Shown: positions 18,201-26,866 of the stretch, piece after piece
Layout of the letters: every line of letters starts with the position of its first letter
How positions within the stretch are numbered: position 1 is the first letter of the stretch
NCBI RefSeq assembly: GCF_001403875.1
Contig: NZ_LN884298.1
Span: 558,001 to 622,000, forward strand
Origin: Paenibacillus ihumii
GTDB lineage: Bacteria; Bacillota; Bacilli; Paenibacillales; Paenibacillaceae
DNA: 64,000 nucleotides
Direction of reading: 5' to 3'
Made by a program: the position numbers and the translations under genes
Notes under the pieces: model-generated
The model's database searches: none
What the model was told of the DNA's origin: nothing
The model's input: only the letters and a program-made list of their open reading frames with translations

Positions 18201-18602
18201 ATGGCTAAACACACAACCTACATTTTATCCGAGGATGCAAGATCACAAGCTGAGTTTTACACGAATGCGCTAGGAGGAGAGGTTCTCTCCATCATGACAT
18301 ACGGACAGCTGCCCGATTCAAATGACGCCATCAAGGACAAGGTCGTTCACCTGAGCCTTGTGGCGGGCGGAGTTAATCTCTACATGTCTGACTCCTTCGA
18401 ACCGATTCATTGCGGGAACAATATCAACTTGTCACTGGAATTCGCAACGGAGGACGAAGCTCGCGAAGCCTTCGCGAAGCTTGCGGAAGGCGGCAAGGTG
18501 AAGTACCCCTTAGAACCTGCTTTCTGGGGCGCCCTGCACGGACAGCTTGAGGACAAATTCGGCGTGCTGTGGATGATTTCCAACGAGGTTAAGCCGAGCT
18601 AG
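18201..18602 (+). CDS. VOC superfamily (PhnB-like) protein
   Basis: A 133-residue member of the glyoxalase/dioxygenase fold, close in style to PhnB/YjdN proteins: N-terminal AEFYTNALGGEVLSIM, central VVHLSLVAGGVNLYMSD, C-terminal WGALHGQLEDKFGVLWMIS. Such proteins form a beta-alpha-beta dimer; many in this subgroup lack known substrates. The ATG at 18201 follows GAAAGGATG; a longer frame starting at 18135 has no good site. Single gene, convergent with the AraC gene. The first gene after an att-like repeat. Confidence 0.8.
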   Translation: MAKHTTYILSEDARSQAEFYTNALGGEVLSIMTYGQLPDSNDAIKDKVVHLSLVAGGVNLYMSDSFEPIHCGNNINLSLEFATEDEAREAFAKLAEGGKVKYPLEPAFWGALHGQLEDKFGVLWMISNEVKPS

Positions 18603-18688
18603 ACAGATCGCGCGTCCACTCCCCTATTACACTGGTTGGCCATTAGGCTGACCTTTTTATATTTTCCAGACCATAGACTCTACTTCCG

Positions 18689-19492
18689 CTACCAGGATTG
18701 ATTCTTTAGATTGAGAAAGTTCTGCATAAGCAACGGCAAAGATACAAGAATCGGGGGATCAACTTGCCGGGCAGGATGAAGCATGACTTCCTGGTAATGT
18801 ACAGGTGTATGAGGTTGAACGATAATCGGCGCGTGTGATCGGGTACGCAAGGTAGTATACGGCAGCAGAAAATCCTTCGTCTGCATCCCCCAAGAGACGG
18901 ACGTTGCCATTAAATAATAAGTGCCAGGCCTGACACCCATAAAACGAAAATACCCCAATGAAGGAAGCAGTGTCCCATATAACGGGAGTCCTTCGGGAAT
19001 CGGTTTGGCAAATAAGCCAATTAGAATGAACCCGTCGAACGGAACTGCCGAATAGATCTTTCCTTCTATCGTGGAGTTTCCGGGAAGCAGCACAGTATAC
19101 GTCGTTTCCCAGTCGCTGAGATTCCGCAACGACTTGAAGTGCTCGTCCGCTTCTTGCGCGGATCGGCGAAACTCGGACGGCGTCACGCCTACCCGCTCGG
19201 TAAACCGGGTAGTGAACGTGCCAAGGCTCTGCTGCCCGATCTCGAGCCCGATATCGCGAATGGTCAAGTTTGTCTGCAGCAGCAGGTCTTTGGCCTTCTG
19301 CAATCGGAGAGCTGAGACATAATACAAGGGCGGAAGCCCGATCTTCTCTTTGAAGATGCGCGTAAAATGAAACGGGCTGTATAGCGCAATATTGGCCAGA
19401 CGCGAAAGCTCAAGCGGTTCGTCAATATGCTTGTGAATATAGGCAATAACTTCATCGATTTCTGAATAGTGGTCTGTTCCCTCTTTCGCCAT
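18689..19492 (-). CDS. AraC-family transcriptional regulator
   Basis: A 267-residue activator with the DNA-binding pair of helix-turn-helix motifs at its N-terminus (residues about 8-110: LANIALYSPFHFTRIFKEKI and the second helix IGQQSLGTFTTRFTERVGVTPSEFR). The C-terminal half of about 150 residues is beta-rich, probably a ligand-binding domain of the GyrI/Rob type. The ATG at 19492 with GGGGTG 5-6 nt upstream is preferred over an ATG 13 codons further up. It is next to the decayed ABC transporter locus, which it could once have controlled. Confidence 0.88.
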   Translation of the reverse strand: MAKEGTDHYSEIDEVIAYIHKHIDEPLELSRLANIALYSPFHFTRIFKEKIGLPPLYYVSALRLQKAKDLLLQTNLTIRDIGLEIGQQSLGTFTTRFTERVGVTPSEFRRSAQEADEHFKSLRNLSDWETTYTVLLPGNSTIEGKIYSAVPFDGFILIGLFAKPIPEGLPLYGTLLPSLGYFRFMGVRPGTYYLMATSVSWGMQTKDFLLPYTTLRTRSHAPIIVQPHTPVHYQEVMLHPARQVDPPILVSLPLLMQNFLNLKNQSW

Positions 19493-19687
19493 GCCATCAC
19501 CCCGTTTTGAACACTTCTCATGATTTACCATATTTTAACCCAGATCCGACTTCATCGACAATGATTGTACCCAGACATGCCTGATAACATTGGGAGGCGC
19601 TTGTGCTTTCCGGGCTGCAGGGCAGGTCTCTTATCTAGCCTTCGCTCCTGGATCATAATAATGCTCCAGCAGCAGCCTCACGGCGCG

Positions 19688-20422
19688 TTATTTTCTTTTC
19701 CACTCGCATCTCATCTCCACGTACCCATCATTAAGCTCTGCAGACAGTTGCCCGTTCATCTTTAACATGAGACTATGGGCAATGGATAAACCCAGGCCTG
19801 TTCTTCGACTTGATCTTGATCGATCCGCTGTATAGAAGCGATCAAACAGCCTGTCTATGTCTTGCTCGCTCAAGTTGTCTGCTTCATTCCTGATGATGAG
19901 CACGATGTTGCCCCCTGCTTCCTTCAAGCTGATCGCTACATGGCCTGTCGCATGTCGGATCACATTGCTGATTAAATTTTCGAATACACGTTTAACCGCC
20001 GACGGGTCTGTCATTTCGCCGAATCCGAATAATAGCTTCCCGCCTATGATTACAATTAACGGACACACTACAGCTAGAAACATGGAACCGAGTGCCAATA
20101 CGATGAATTTAGCTAAAAAGATATGACTTCTGCGATTCCCGCTCATAACGATGTTCTTGACAACCCCTATTGTGAATTCATTCGTCACAAAAAATCCGGC
20201 AAGCGTACTCAAGAATAACATGAAGTAGAATGGGGTTGTAGCAAGTGCAAGCGAAGAGAACATCTCCAGACCCGCCCCCATAAACACATTATCCATCTTC
20301 CACCATCCGATGGTAATTAGATAGTGCAGGAGGGTAAACACAACCGTTACGATGATCGTCAGTGTCCAAAACACTTTATTTTTGCCGAGTTTGAACAGCT
20401 CCATGCGCAATAAATTAATCAT
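19688..20422 (-). pseudogene. Fusion remnant: ABC-2 permease N-terminus joined to histidine kinase ATPase domain
   Basis: A single open frame of 244 codons encodes two unrelated halves. Residues 1 to about 145 are the start of a bacitracin-type ABC permease (MINLLRMELFKLGKNKVFW plus three or four membrane helices). From about 150 the sequence is the catalytic domain of a sensor kinase: N-box ENLISNVIRHA, RLFDRFYTADRSR and G-box TGLGLSIAHSLMLKMNG. No phosphoacceptor histidine domain is present. An in-frame deletion between neighbouring permease and kinase genes of a peptide-resistance operon explains this. The ATG overlaps the ATPase stop codon. Neither half should work as before, but the frame is open and could be translated. 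Confidence 0.75.
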
Positions 20423-21308
20423 GGAATCCGCCCCCAACCCGTTTAGTAAAATAGCTTTCCAAGTCATCCCCGCCTGGCGCCAAATATTCAATAACCAGAC
20501 CGCTGCTTGTCAAAGCCATAGATACCCTTCTGACATCATGATAGAGGCTGTAAAGCTTGATTGTGCCATCCTGCAAAACTTCATAATCCTGGGTGCCCAG
20601 TTCCATCTCAAGAACAGTTGCCGCCTTGCTTGGATCATCCACTGGGATACGTAGATGCTGCTTGCACTTCTCATTTAATTGTTCATGGGTCATTTGCTCC
20701 AGCAGTTTGCCTCTATGGATAATGCCGTACTTCGTTGCCATCTGATGAAGCTCGCTCAAAATATGGCTGGAGATCAGAATCGTTAATCCCAACTCGCGAT
20801 TCAGCTTCTTGACCAGTTCTCTAAGCTCCACGATGCCTCCAGGGTCAAGGCCATTCGTCGGTTCGTCGAGTATCAGCAGCTCCGGGTCGCCCAGCAAGGC
20901 GATAGCCAAGCCTAAGCGCTGCTTCATGCCAAGGGAGAAGTTCCTCGCCTTCTTCTTCCCTGTATCCTGTAGTCCGACGAGGGCAAGCGTCTTCGATATG
21001 CATCCCTTACCCGGGATGCCTCGGAGCAGCCGATGGACTTCAAGATTATCGCGGGCCGTCATATCCGGATATAATGCAGGGCTTTCAATGATTGCCCCTA
21101 CGCGCTTCCGAGCTTCAATCAACCCCGCCTCGCTGCTTTCTCCAAACAAACTGACAGATCCGCTCGTTGGCCGGGCCAGGGCAGTCACGATACGCAGCAA
21201 CGTACTTTTTCCTGCTCCGTTCTGCCCGATAAATCGGTATATATCTCCCTTCTCCACGACCAAGTTGACATGATCCAGGGCGGTCTGTTCCTTGTATTTC
21301 TTCGTCAA
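20415..21308 (-). CDS. ABC transporter ATPase, bacitracin-resistance type, N-terminus damaged
   Basis: An ATP-binding subunit of about 300 residues similar to BcrA-type exporters: Walker A GQNGAGKST, signature FSLGMKQRLGLA, Walker B LLILDEP with TNGLDPGG, and the H-loop ISSHILSEL. It would pair with a membrane permease to expel or sense a peptide antibiotic. The start is a problem. The usual opening before LTKKYKEQTALD is found in another frame (a GTG at 21340 then EQAVLTTIK), and adding one A in the AAAA run at about 21307-21310 would restore it, so a 1-nt deletion is likely. A TTG at 21308 is the nearest in-frame start. The Walker A approach reads DIYRFIG instead of the usual DIYGFIG. The partner permease is truncated, so the system is probably dead. 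Confidence 0.65.
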   Translation of the reverse strand: MTKKYKEQTALDHVNLVVEKGDIYRFIGQNGAGKSTLLRIVTALARPTSGSVSLFGESSEAGLIEARKRVGAIIESPALYPDMTARDNLEVHRLLRGIPGKGCISKTLALVGLQDTGKKKARNFSLGMKQRLGLAIALLGDPELLILDEPTNGLDPGGIVELRELVKKLNRELGLTILISSHILSELHQMATKYGIIHRGKLLEQMTHEQLNEKCKQHLRIPVDDPSKAATVLEMELGTQDYEVLQDGTIKLYSLYHDVRRVSMALTSSGLVIEYLAPGGDDLESYFTKRVGGGFHD

Positions 21309-21355
21309 ATTTTGATGGTTGTCAGAACAGCCTGTTCCACTAGGCTCTGCCCCCT

Positions 21356-21528
21356 TTAAGCCGATAATAAAGTCATGAACACCGCACATAAGAAGATGAT
21401 AGATAACAGGATCGCCAAAGCCGGCCATAGTCGAAACACATCCAGGGCCGTTGAGCTATACTGAGCTTGTATATTTTTCAAAAGTGCTTTTTCAAAACAG
21501 GGATAGCCGTACTTCTTAATGAGGAGAG
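21356..21528 (-). pseudogene. C-terminal fragment of an integral membrane protein
   Basis: A minus-strand frame ending at 21356 reads KKYGYPCFEKALLKNIQAQ, then TALDVFRLWPALAILLSIIF and FLCAVFMTLL, a final membrane helix with a preceding amphipathic stretch. It has no start. It precedes the ABC ATPase in the same direction and resembles the tail of an ABC permease, so a whole operon was probably present before deletion. Confidence 0.4.
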
Positions 21529-21734
21529 CCAGCCCGAAGACAGATCATAAGCTACATCACTTTAGGATCATTCTCGCGAAGAGGGACAGTCGTTAGGTCT
21601 TGACCGATTCTGACGAAGCTGTAAAGACATATCGTTATAGTCCTTTTTATACACTTTGCACAGCAATTTCCTGAGTTTTCCTATGGGCATATATGAAGGA
21701 GTTTACTGTTGGATCAAAAATAATTTCATAACCT

Positions 21735-21785
21735 TTTCAACTAAGATATGATAAGGTTCAGCTTAGCGGGGCTATCGGCGAAAAA
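21735..21785 (+). repeat. Degenerate rlmH-type att-like repeat (copy 5)
   Basis: ATATGATAAGGTTCAGCTTA followed by GCGGGGCTATCGGCGAAAA. The right 35 bp are nearly identical to the copy at 23206, and a similar hairpin (GAGCTGATTGCGGCAGCTC) follows in both. The left arm has decayed. Confidence 0.6.
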
Positions 21786-22209
21786 TGCTAAAAGAGCTGA
21801 TTGCGGCAGCTCCTTCGTTTGTTTTATACATTTTTAGCAAGAGCACAACTGTAATTTCGTTTTGAGGTGAGAGCCCACGCAACCGGACTTACTGTCCCGC
21901 TCAAGATGTCGCCCCTCAGCAAAAATCCGAGCCTCCAAATTTAATATTTCCGCTCCTCGTAAATTATGGTTTTGAAATACTGTATTTACAAAGGAATTCT
22001 TTTTCGATCTTCTATAAGACACTTATACATCATTCAAAGTATCCGCCAACTCTATCATACTATACAACATAAATACGCTTTATGGTCTCAACTTTACTGC
22101 TATCCAGACTACTTATCATGGCAATAAACTCGTCAGTTGCTTGCCTCGGAACATATCTACATGATCTAAAACGGATAGAGCGCAACACAGATTTCCCAAC
22201 ATAATCCTA
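21786..22209. other. Intergenic stretch, no convincing gene
   Basis: AT-rich DNA between the att-like repeat and the unknown gene. A 62-codon minus-strand frame at 21834-22022 has no ribosome site and no protein-like composition. A hairpin (GAGCTGATTGCGGCAGCTC) at about 21796-21814 is shared with the neighbouring repeat copy. Nothing else is recognised. Confidence 0.4.
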
Positions 22210-22929
22210 TTACTCTACCGTCTCATAGCGATTATTCTGCAATGCTTGCTCAATCCATCCCTCAATCTGATGCTTAGGCAGCAGGATATTGCCTCCAAAA
22301 GCATTACTCCTATGAAAGCCCCAGTCTCCATATACTAGCATATGGTACTGACTATCCATTCGTTTTACGAGTCCCCATACGCCGAGATCTCCTTGTGCGC
22401 CAGCATTTATAAATAACCAATCCCTGTAATTGAATATGTAGGGCTTCCCGAACATCTCAAAATCCTCCAAGTACCCGTTACTCCCATCTCTGACCGGAAA
22501 ACGTATATTGTAATCCTTAATCATCAATACCTCTAAAACCTTAACTCGCAACCACGCTTTATAATCGTTCCGCTCAAGTACACGTTCGATGGAACATCGA
22601 ACAAAAGAGGAATGCTCAATCTCCTCGGGATGAGAATCCCATCCATTAAGGCTGGAGGATACTGGGGTATATAACATCCAAAAGGGTTCTCCTATCATCA
22701 TATAGAAAGGATGATATACTTTCACTGTTCTAACCTGGCCTTGCAAAGGAGGGCGATCTGTCCGTATCCAACGAGGGTCATCTAACGGGGGAACTTCATT
22801 TTCGTAATCAGACCATTCCATAACATCATTTTCGAAGCCAACGATATCAAAAAGCTCACTCTCCATCTTCACGCGCTCCGATAAACTTTTGCATGTGCCG
22901 CACACCAAGGCGATTATCTCTTGTCCCAT
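22210..22929 (-). CDS. Hypothetical protein
   Basis: A 239-residue soluble protein with mixed composition and many tryptophans and tyrosines (GYLEDFEMFGKPYIFNYRDW, HMLVYGDWGFHRS). The N-terminus has CGTCK but no second cysteine pair. It has no signal peptide, membrane helix or catalytic motif that I know. The ATG at 22929 lies 9-10 nt after AAGGA; a TTG ten codons upstream is possible. It is the only gene between two att-like repeats (21735 and 23206), so it would form a one-gene cassette. Confidence 0.65.
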   Translation of the reverse strand: MGQEIIALVCGTCKSLSERVKMESELFDIVGFENDVMEWSDYENEVPPLDDPRWIRTDRPPLQGQVRTVKVYHPFYMMIGEPFWMLYTPVSSSLNGWDSHPEEIEHSSFVRCSIERVLERNDYKAWLRVKVLEVLMIKDYNIRFPVRDGSNGYLEDFEMFGKPYIFNYRDWLFINAGAQGDLGVWGLVKRMDSQYHMLVYGDWGFHRSNAFGGNILLPKHQIEGWIEQALQNNRYETVE

Positions 22930-22956
22930 CCATTTCAAATCCTTTCTATTAACCAA

Positions 22957-23205
22957 CTACTTAATCAGACAGTGCATTCATAAGCACCTTGCCACCTTGT
23001 AACACCAGTACCCCGCCGGGGTTCACCAGAACCCTTAAAATTGCAGACCATCTTACTGTTTGATTGATCGGAGCCTTACGTTTTCCCTAATAATAACTAC
23101 TTTATCAAACGCATGCCTTCCCTGCTATCAGTAATACTCAAATGTCCCTTCTGATTAATCGCAATGACGATGATGCAAAATTCTTGAATGATTGCTGTCT
23201 AAAAA
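22957..23205. other. Intergenic stretch, no gene seen
   Basis: Sequence between the unknown gene and the att-like repeat; no frame, repeat or RNA motif recognised. Confidence 0.4.
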
Positions 23206-23256
23206 TTTCGCCGTTACTTATGATACGGTTCAGCTTAACGGGCCTATCGGCGAAAA
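23206..23256 (+). repeat. rlmH-type att-like repeat (copy 4), left boundary of the NRPS/PKS segment
   Basis: The best-preserved copy: TTTCGCCGTTACTTATGATA, then CGGTTCAGCTTAACGGGCC and TATCGGCGAAAA. The core TTATGATACGGTTC is identical to the 3' end of rlmH at 55973-55986. Outer arms TTTCGCCG and CGGCGAAA are inverted repeats, and CCGTTA/TAACGG forms an inner pair. A hairpin (AGGAGC...GCTCCT) follows at about 23263-23286. Confidence 0.75.
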
Positions 23257-23489
23257 TCACGAAAGGAGCATGCCGCAGCAGCTCCTTCGGTTGTCTGTAT
23301 AGAACTCTTTAACAAAACTAAATAAAAAACGTGGCGGTCCTGTTTGCATTCACCGGCTCGCGGTGCATCCGGCTCGACGTATTTACCCAAAATCCGGGCG
23401 CTGTGGACTGTACCGGCGTGCCGGTTATGCGGAAGTCAGGGCAAGAAGGGAGATCACACAGCAGAACGAATCATGAATATGGTTTAATT

Positions 23490-23586
23490 TCAATATTAGG
23501 TATTTATATCAAATAAATTCCAATTATGCTACAATGAAATCAAACATCGGATTACATGGAGGTAATGAAGAAATGGAGGATGAGGA
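23490..23586 (+). promoter_or_regulatory. Leader of the NRPS/PKS operon
   Basis: An AT-rich segment with a TACAAT box (in TATGCTACAATGAA) and a poor -35 (TTATAT, 17-18 bp upstream), ending in GGAGGATGAGGA directly before the first ATG. All five biosynthetic genes run in this direction with gaps of at most 34 nt, so one transcript is likely. Confidence 0.4.
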
Positions 23587-26500
23587 ATGAACGCAATGCC
23601 TACAGGAACGTTTCCGCTGACGCAAGCGCAGAAGCGGATATGGTTCATGCAAAAGATGCATCCCGATTCCGGTTTCATGAACTTTGGTTTGTCCGTTCAA
23701 TTTTTGACGCAGGTGTCTCCCGATTTGCTGAAGAAGGCCATCGCCCAATTCATGCTGGAAAATGACTCCATCCGGCTCTCGATCACAACCTCAGCCTCGG
23801 ACGAGCCCGGCATGCCCCGACAGTATATCAATCCGGAAGGTCCTCCCGATATCCCGCTGCTTGATTTCCGCAACGAGCAGTCGCCCGACCAGGCGGCTCG
23901 CCTGTGGATCGACGCTGCAACCAAACAGCCTTACTCGCTTGAAGCTTCCCGGCTCTATGATTTTGCTCTCCTGCGCCTTTCCGACACCGAATTATGGTTA
24001 TATCTCAAATGCCATCATATCCTTGGTGACGGTACTGCCCTCGTGCAGGCCGGGGCCGACATCGCAGACCTTTATTTGTGCTTAGCCCGAGGGCAGGCGC
24101 GGGATTTTCAAAAGAAGCCTTCCTATCTCGAAGTGATCGACCGGGAGCGCGCGTATCTGGAATCGGATCGGCATGCACGGGACCGCCAATATTGGGACGA
24201 AGCGTTTCGTACAATGCCGGAACCGCTTTCTTTGGCCCGGACCGAAAATTTGACGGGGAGCCTGGAAAGCGGCCGCTACGGGTTCGCGATCGACGGCAGC
24301 AGAAGGGAGCGCGTCGATGCCTTCTGCCGGGAGGCCGGGGTCAATCCTTCGGCGTTCTTTCTTGCTCTTTTCTACGCCTATTTGTACCGGATGACGGGCC
24401 AAAGGGACATCATGCTCGCCAGTATAACTGGGAACCGGACGAGCCCCCAGGACAAGCATACCTTCGGTATGTTTGCGGGTGTGGCTGCTTTTCGTTACGA
24501 AGTCGATCCGCAGCATGCTTTTACATCGCATTGCCAAGCCTTTGCCAAAGCCTATACGCGCATGTTGCGCCACCAGAAATATCCCTATAACCAGCTCGTA
24601 GCCCGAACGAGGGAGCGCCATCCGATCACGGGGCCGTTGTACCATATCGGGGCAGAGTTTCAAGTGATGAATTTCCGCAAGGAAGACGAGATCGGTATTT
24701 CAAGCGAAATTCATTTCAGCGGCTCGATCGCGGATGAATTGCATTTTCACGTTAAGGATCATACGGCTTCCGGTATGTACCGGCTGGATTTCGAATACCA
24801 GCGGGCACTGTTCGGCGAAGACGAAATTGCGGCGCATGGCGAGCGGTACATGAATCTGTTGGACGATGTGCTGTCCCATCCGGAGCGCACCGTAGCAGAC
24901 CTACGTCTACTATCGGAAGCCGAGACCAGGCGGATTTTAGCCGATTTCAACCGGACGGAGCGAGATTTCGGAACGCCGCGCACGTTTGTCGAGCTGTTCG
25001 CCGGGCAGGTCCGGCAGACGCCCGATGCGGTCGCCGTCGAATTCGGGGGCGAACGCCTTACATATCGCGAGCTAGAGCAATGGACGCGCCGGCTGGCGCA
25101 CAACTTGCGGAACCGTGGCGTGGCGGCGGAGAGCGTCATCGCGGTGATGCTGCCCAAGGGGCCGGAGCTTATCGCTGCGATGATCGCGGTTCTACGCGCA
25201 GGCGGAGCGTATTTGCCGATTGATCCGGATTATCCGGCGGAACGCATCGCTTATATGTTGAACGATTCACAGGCTCCATTCCTTATGACAAAAGAAGGGA
25301 TCGGACAGACAGTCACAGGTTGGATCGGCGAGGCCATTCTTGTTGAACCGAAAGAAGCGCAAGGAGGTGCGGTTGAAGAGCTGAGGGACATTCATTGGCC
25401 CTTCCCCGGGGAGGGCGATCTCGCTTATATCATCTATACCTCCGGCTCCACCGGGCAGCCGAAGGGGGTCATGATTGAGCACCGGGGACTTGGCAACCTC
25501 ATTCATGCGATGAAGGAGAAGCTAGGGTTGTCCAGCCGTACGAGGATCTTGCAGTTTTCGTCGTGCAGCTTCGACGCCTCCGTGGTGGAAATTTTCCCTG
25601 TGCTATGCAGCGGGGGAACGCTCGTGGCAGACACCCGCGAAGCGATGCTGCCAGGCAAGCCGCTGGTCGAGCTTATCGGCCAAAAGGCTGTCAATCTGTT
25701 CATTTCCCCGGCATCCGTACTCGCTGTGCTGTCTGAAGTCCCGGGCAGTGTCAGCGCTTTACGGACATTGGAGACGTTGGTTTCGGTGGGCGAGTCCTGT
25801 CCTGCCGAGGTCGCTGCCGCGTGGAGCGCCAACCGGCGCTTTATCAACGCCTACGGGCCGACGGAAGCCACGGTATGGGTAACCGACCAAACGTTCGACG
25901 GCGGCAAGCTACCGCCGGATATCGGCCGGCCCATTGCCAATACGCTGGTATATGTGCTGGACGAGAACCGGAAGGCGATTCCGATTGGCGTCACCGGTGA
26001 GATATATATCGGCGGAACGGGACTGGCCCGTGGGTATTGGAACCGCCCTGAGCTGACGGCTGAGCGGTTCGTGGAGGCAGAGCTCGACTTGCCTGTGCCG
26101 GGAGCCGTCCGCTTGTACCGGACAGGAGACCTGGCCCGCTATTTGCCGGACGGAAGTCTGGAGTATATTGGGCGCGCAGACCATCAGGTCAAAATTCGCG
26201 GCCACCGCATCGAGCTGGGAGAGATCGAATCCGTGTTGGGTTTGCACCCGGAAGTCCGGCAAGCCGTGGTCGTCGTTCATGACGATGGAAGCGGCAAGCG
26301 GCTGGTTGCTTTTGTGGTCCCGGTCGCGGACGGGACGTACAAGCCGCAAACGGCGGAGCTGCGCGCCTATTTGCAGGAACGGATTCCCGCATTTATGGTG
26401 CCGCATTTCATCCGCGTGGTCGACCGGCTGCCGCTGACGCCTAGCGGCAAAGTAGACAGGGCTGCTTTAAGTAATCTCGGCTTCGAAGAACCGGTCGCGA

Positions 26501-26859
26501 ATGAAAGCGCAGCTCCGCTCAATCAAGCGGAAGAGGTGCTGACGCAGATCTGGAAAGAGGCGCTCGGTTTGTCGCGGGTGGGCGTTCAAGATCACTTTTT
26601 CGACTTGGGCGGAGATTCCTTCCGGCTGCTGCGTGTTCATCAGCGCATCAGGGAGGCGCTGGACGATTCCGCGACTGTCGTCGACCTGTTCCGTTTTCCC
26701 ACGATTCGTGCGCTGGCGGGTCACTTGAACCGGAGCCGGGGAGCCGCGCGTGAGGAAGTGCCCGGGAGCGGCAGCAGAAGCAACAGCGCGAACCGTATGG
26801 CGTTCCAGAGAAAGGAAGAAATAGAAAGGCAGAAACGGCTAAGAACGCAGAGGAGGTAA
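23587..26859 (+). CDS. NRPS module 1: starter condensation, adenylation, carrier (C-A-T)
   Basis: A 1090-residue loading protein. The condensation domain (about 5-440) opens FPLTQAQKRIWFMQKMHPD, close to lipid-initiating starter C domains of lipopeptide synthetases, and has the active motif CHHILGDG at about 141-148. The adenylation domain (about 460-960) has YIIYTSGSTGQPKG, FDAS, INAYGPTEATV, LYRTGDLARY and PSGKVDR, all intact. Manual alignment to GrsA gives a specificity code near D-A-V-I-V-V-A-V-W-K, which I cannot match to an amino acid. The carrier domain has FFDLGGDSF with the pantetheine serine at 1011. A basic, helical C-terminal tail may dock to the PKS. It probably acylates the first amino acid with a fatty or short acyl chain. 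The start ATG has GGAGGATGAGGA upstream. Confidence 0.93.
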   Translation: MNAMPTGTFPLTQAQKRIWFMQKMHPDSGFMNFGLSVQFLTQVSPDLLKKAIAQFMLENDSIRLSITTSASDEPGMPRQYINPEGPPDIPLLDFRNEQSPDQAARLWIDAATKQPYSLEASRLYDFALLRLSDTELWLYLKCHHILGDGTALVQAGADIADLYLCLARGQARDFQKKPSYLEVIDRERAYLESDRHARDRQYWDEAFRTMPEPLSLARTENLTGSLESGRYGFAIDGSRRERVDAFCREAGVNPSAFFLALFYAYLYRMTGQRDIMLASITGNRTSPQDKHTFGMFAGVAAFRYEVDPQHAFTSHCQAFAKAYTRMLRHQKYPYNQLVARTRERHPITGPLYHIGAEFQVMNFRKEDEIGISSEIHFSGSIADELHFHVKDHTASGMYRLDFEYQRALFGEDEIAAHGERYMNLLDDVLSHPERTVADLRLLSEAETRRILADFNRTERDFGTPRTFVELFAGQVRQTPDAVAVEFGGERLTYRELEQWTRRLAHNLRNRGVAAESVIAVMLPKGPELIAAMIAVLRAGGAYLPIDPDYPAERIAYMLNDSQAPFLMTKEGIGQTVTGWIGEAILVEPKEAQGGAVEELRDIHWPFPGEGDLAYIIYTSGSTGQPKGVMIEHRGLGNLIHAMKEKLGLSSRTRILQFSSCSFDASVVEIFPVLCSGGTLVADTREAMLPGKPLVELIGQKAVNLFISPASVLAVLSEVPGSVSALRTLETLVSVGESCPAEVAAAWSANRRFINAYGPTEATVWVTDQTFDGGKLPPDIGRPIANTLVYVLDENRKAIPIGVTGEIYIGGTGLARGYWNRPELTAERFVEAELDLPVPGAVRLYRTGDLARYLPDGSLEYIGRADHQVKIRGHRIELGEIESVLGLHPEVRQAVVVVHDDGSGKRLVAFVVPVADGTYKPQTAELRAYLQERIPAFMVPHFIRVVDRLPLTPSGKVDRAALSNLGFEEPVANESAAPLNQAEEVLTQIWKEALGLSRVGVQDHFFDLGGDSFRLLRVHQRIREALDDSATVVDLFRFPTIRALAGHLNRSRGAAREEVPGSGSRSNSANRMAFQRKEEIERQKRLRTQRR

Positions 26860-26866
26860 AGAGTTT

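Noticed and set aside
21834..22022. 62-codon minus-strand frame
   Set aside because: No ribosome site, no recognisable composition, lies in repeat-flanked non-coding DNA.
24082..24663. Long antisense frames inside the NRPS/PKS genes
   Set aside because: High-GC codon structure creates open antisense frames; the sense frames have complete domains and motifs.
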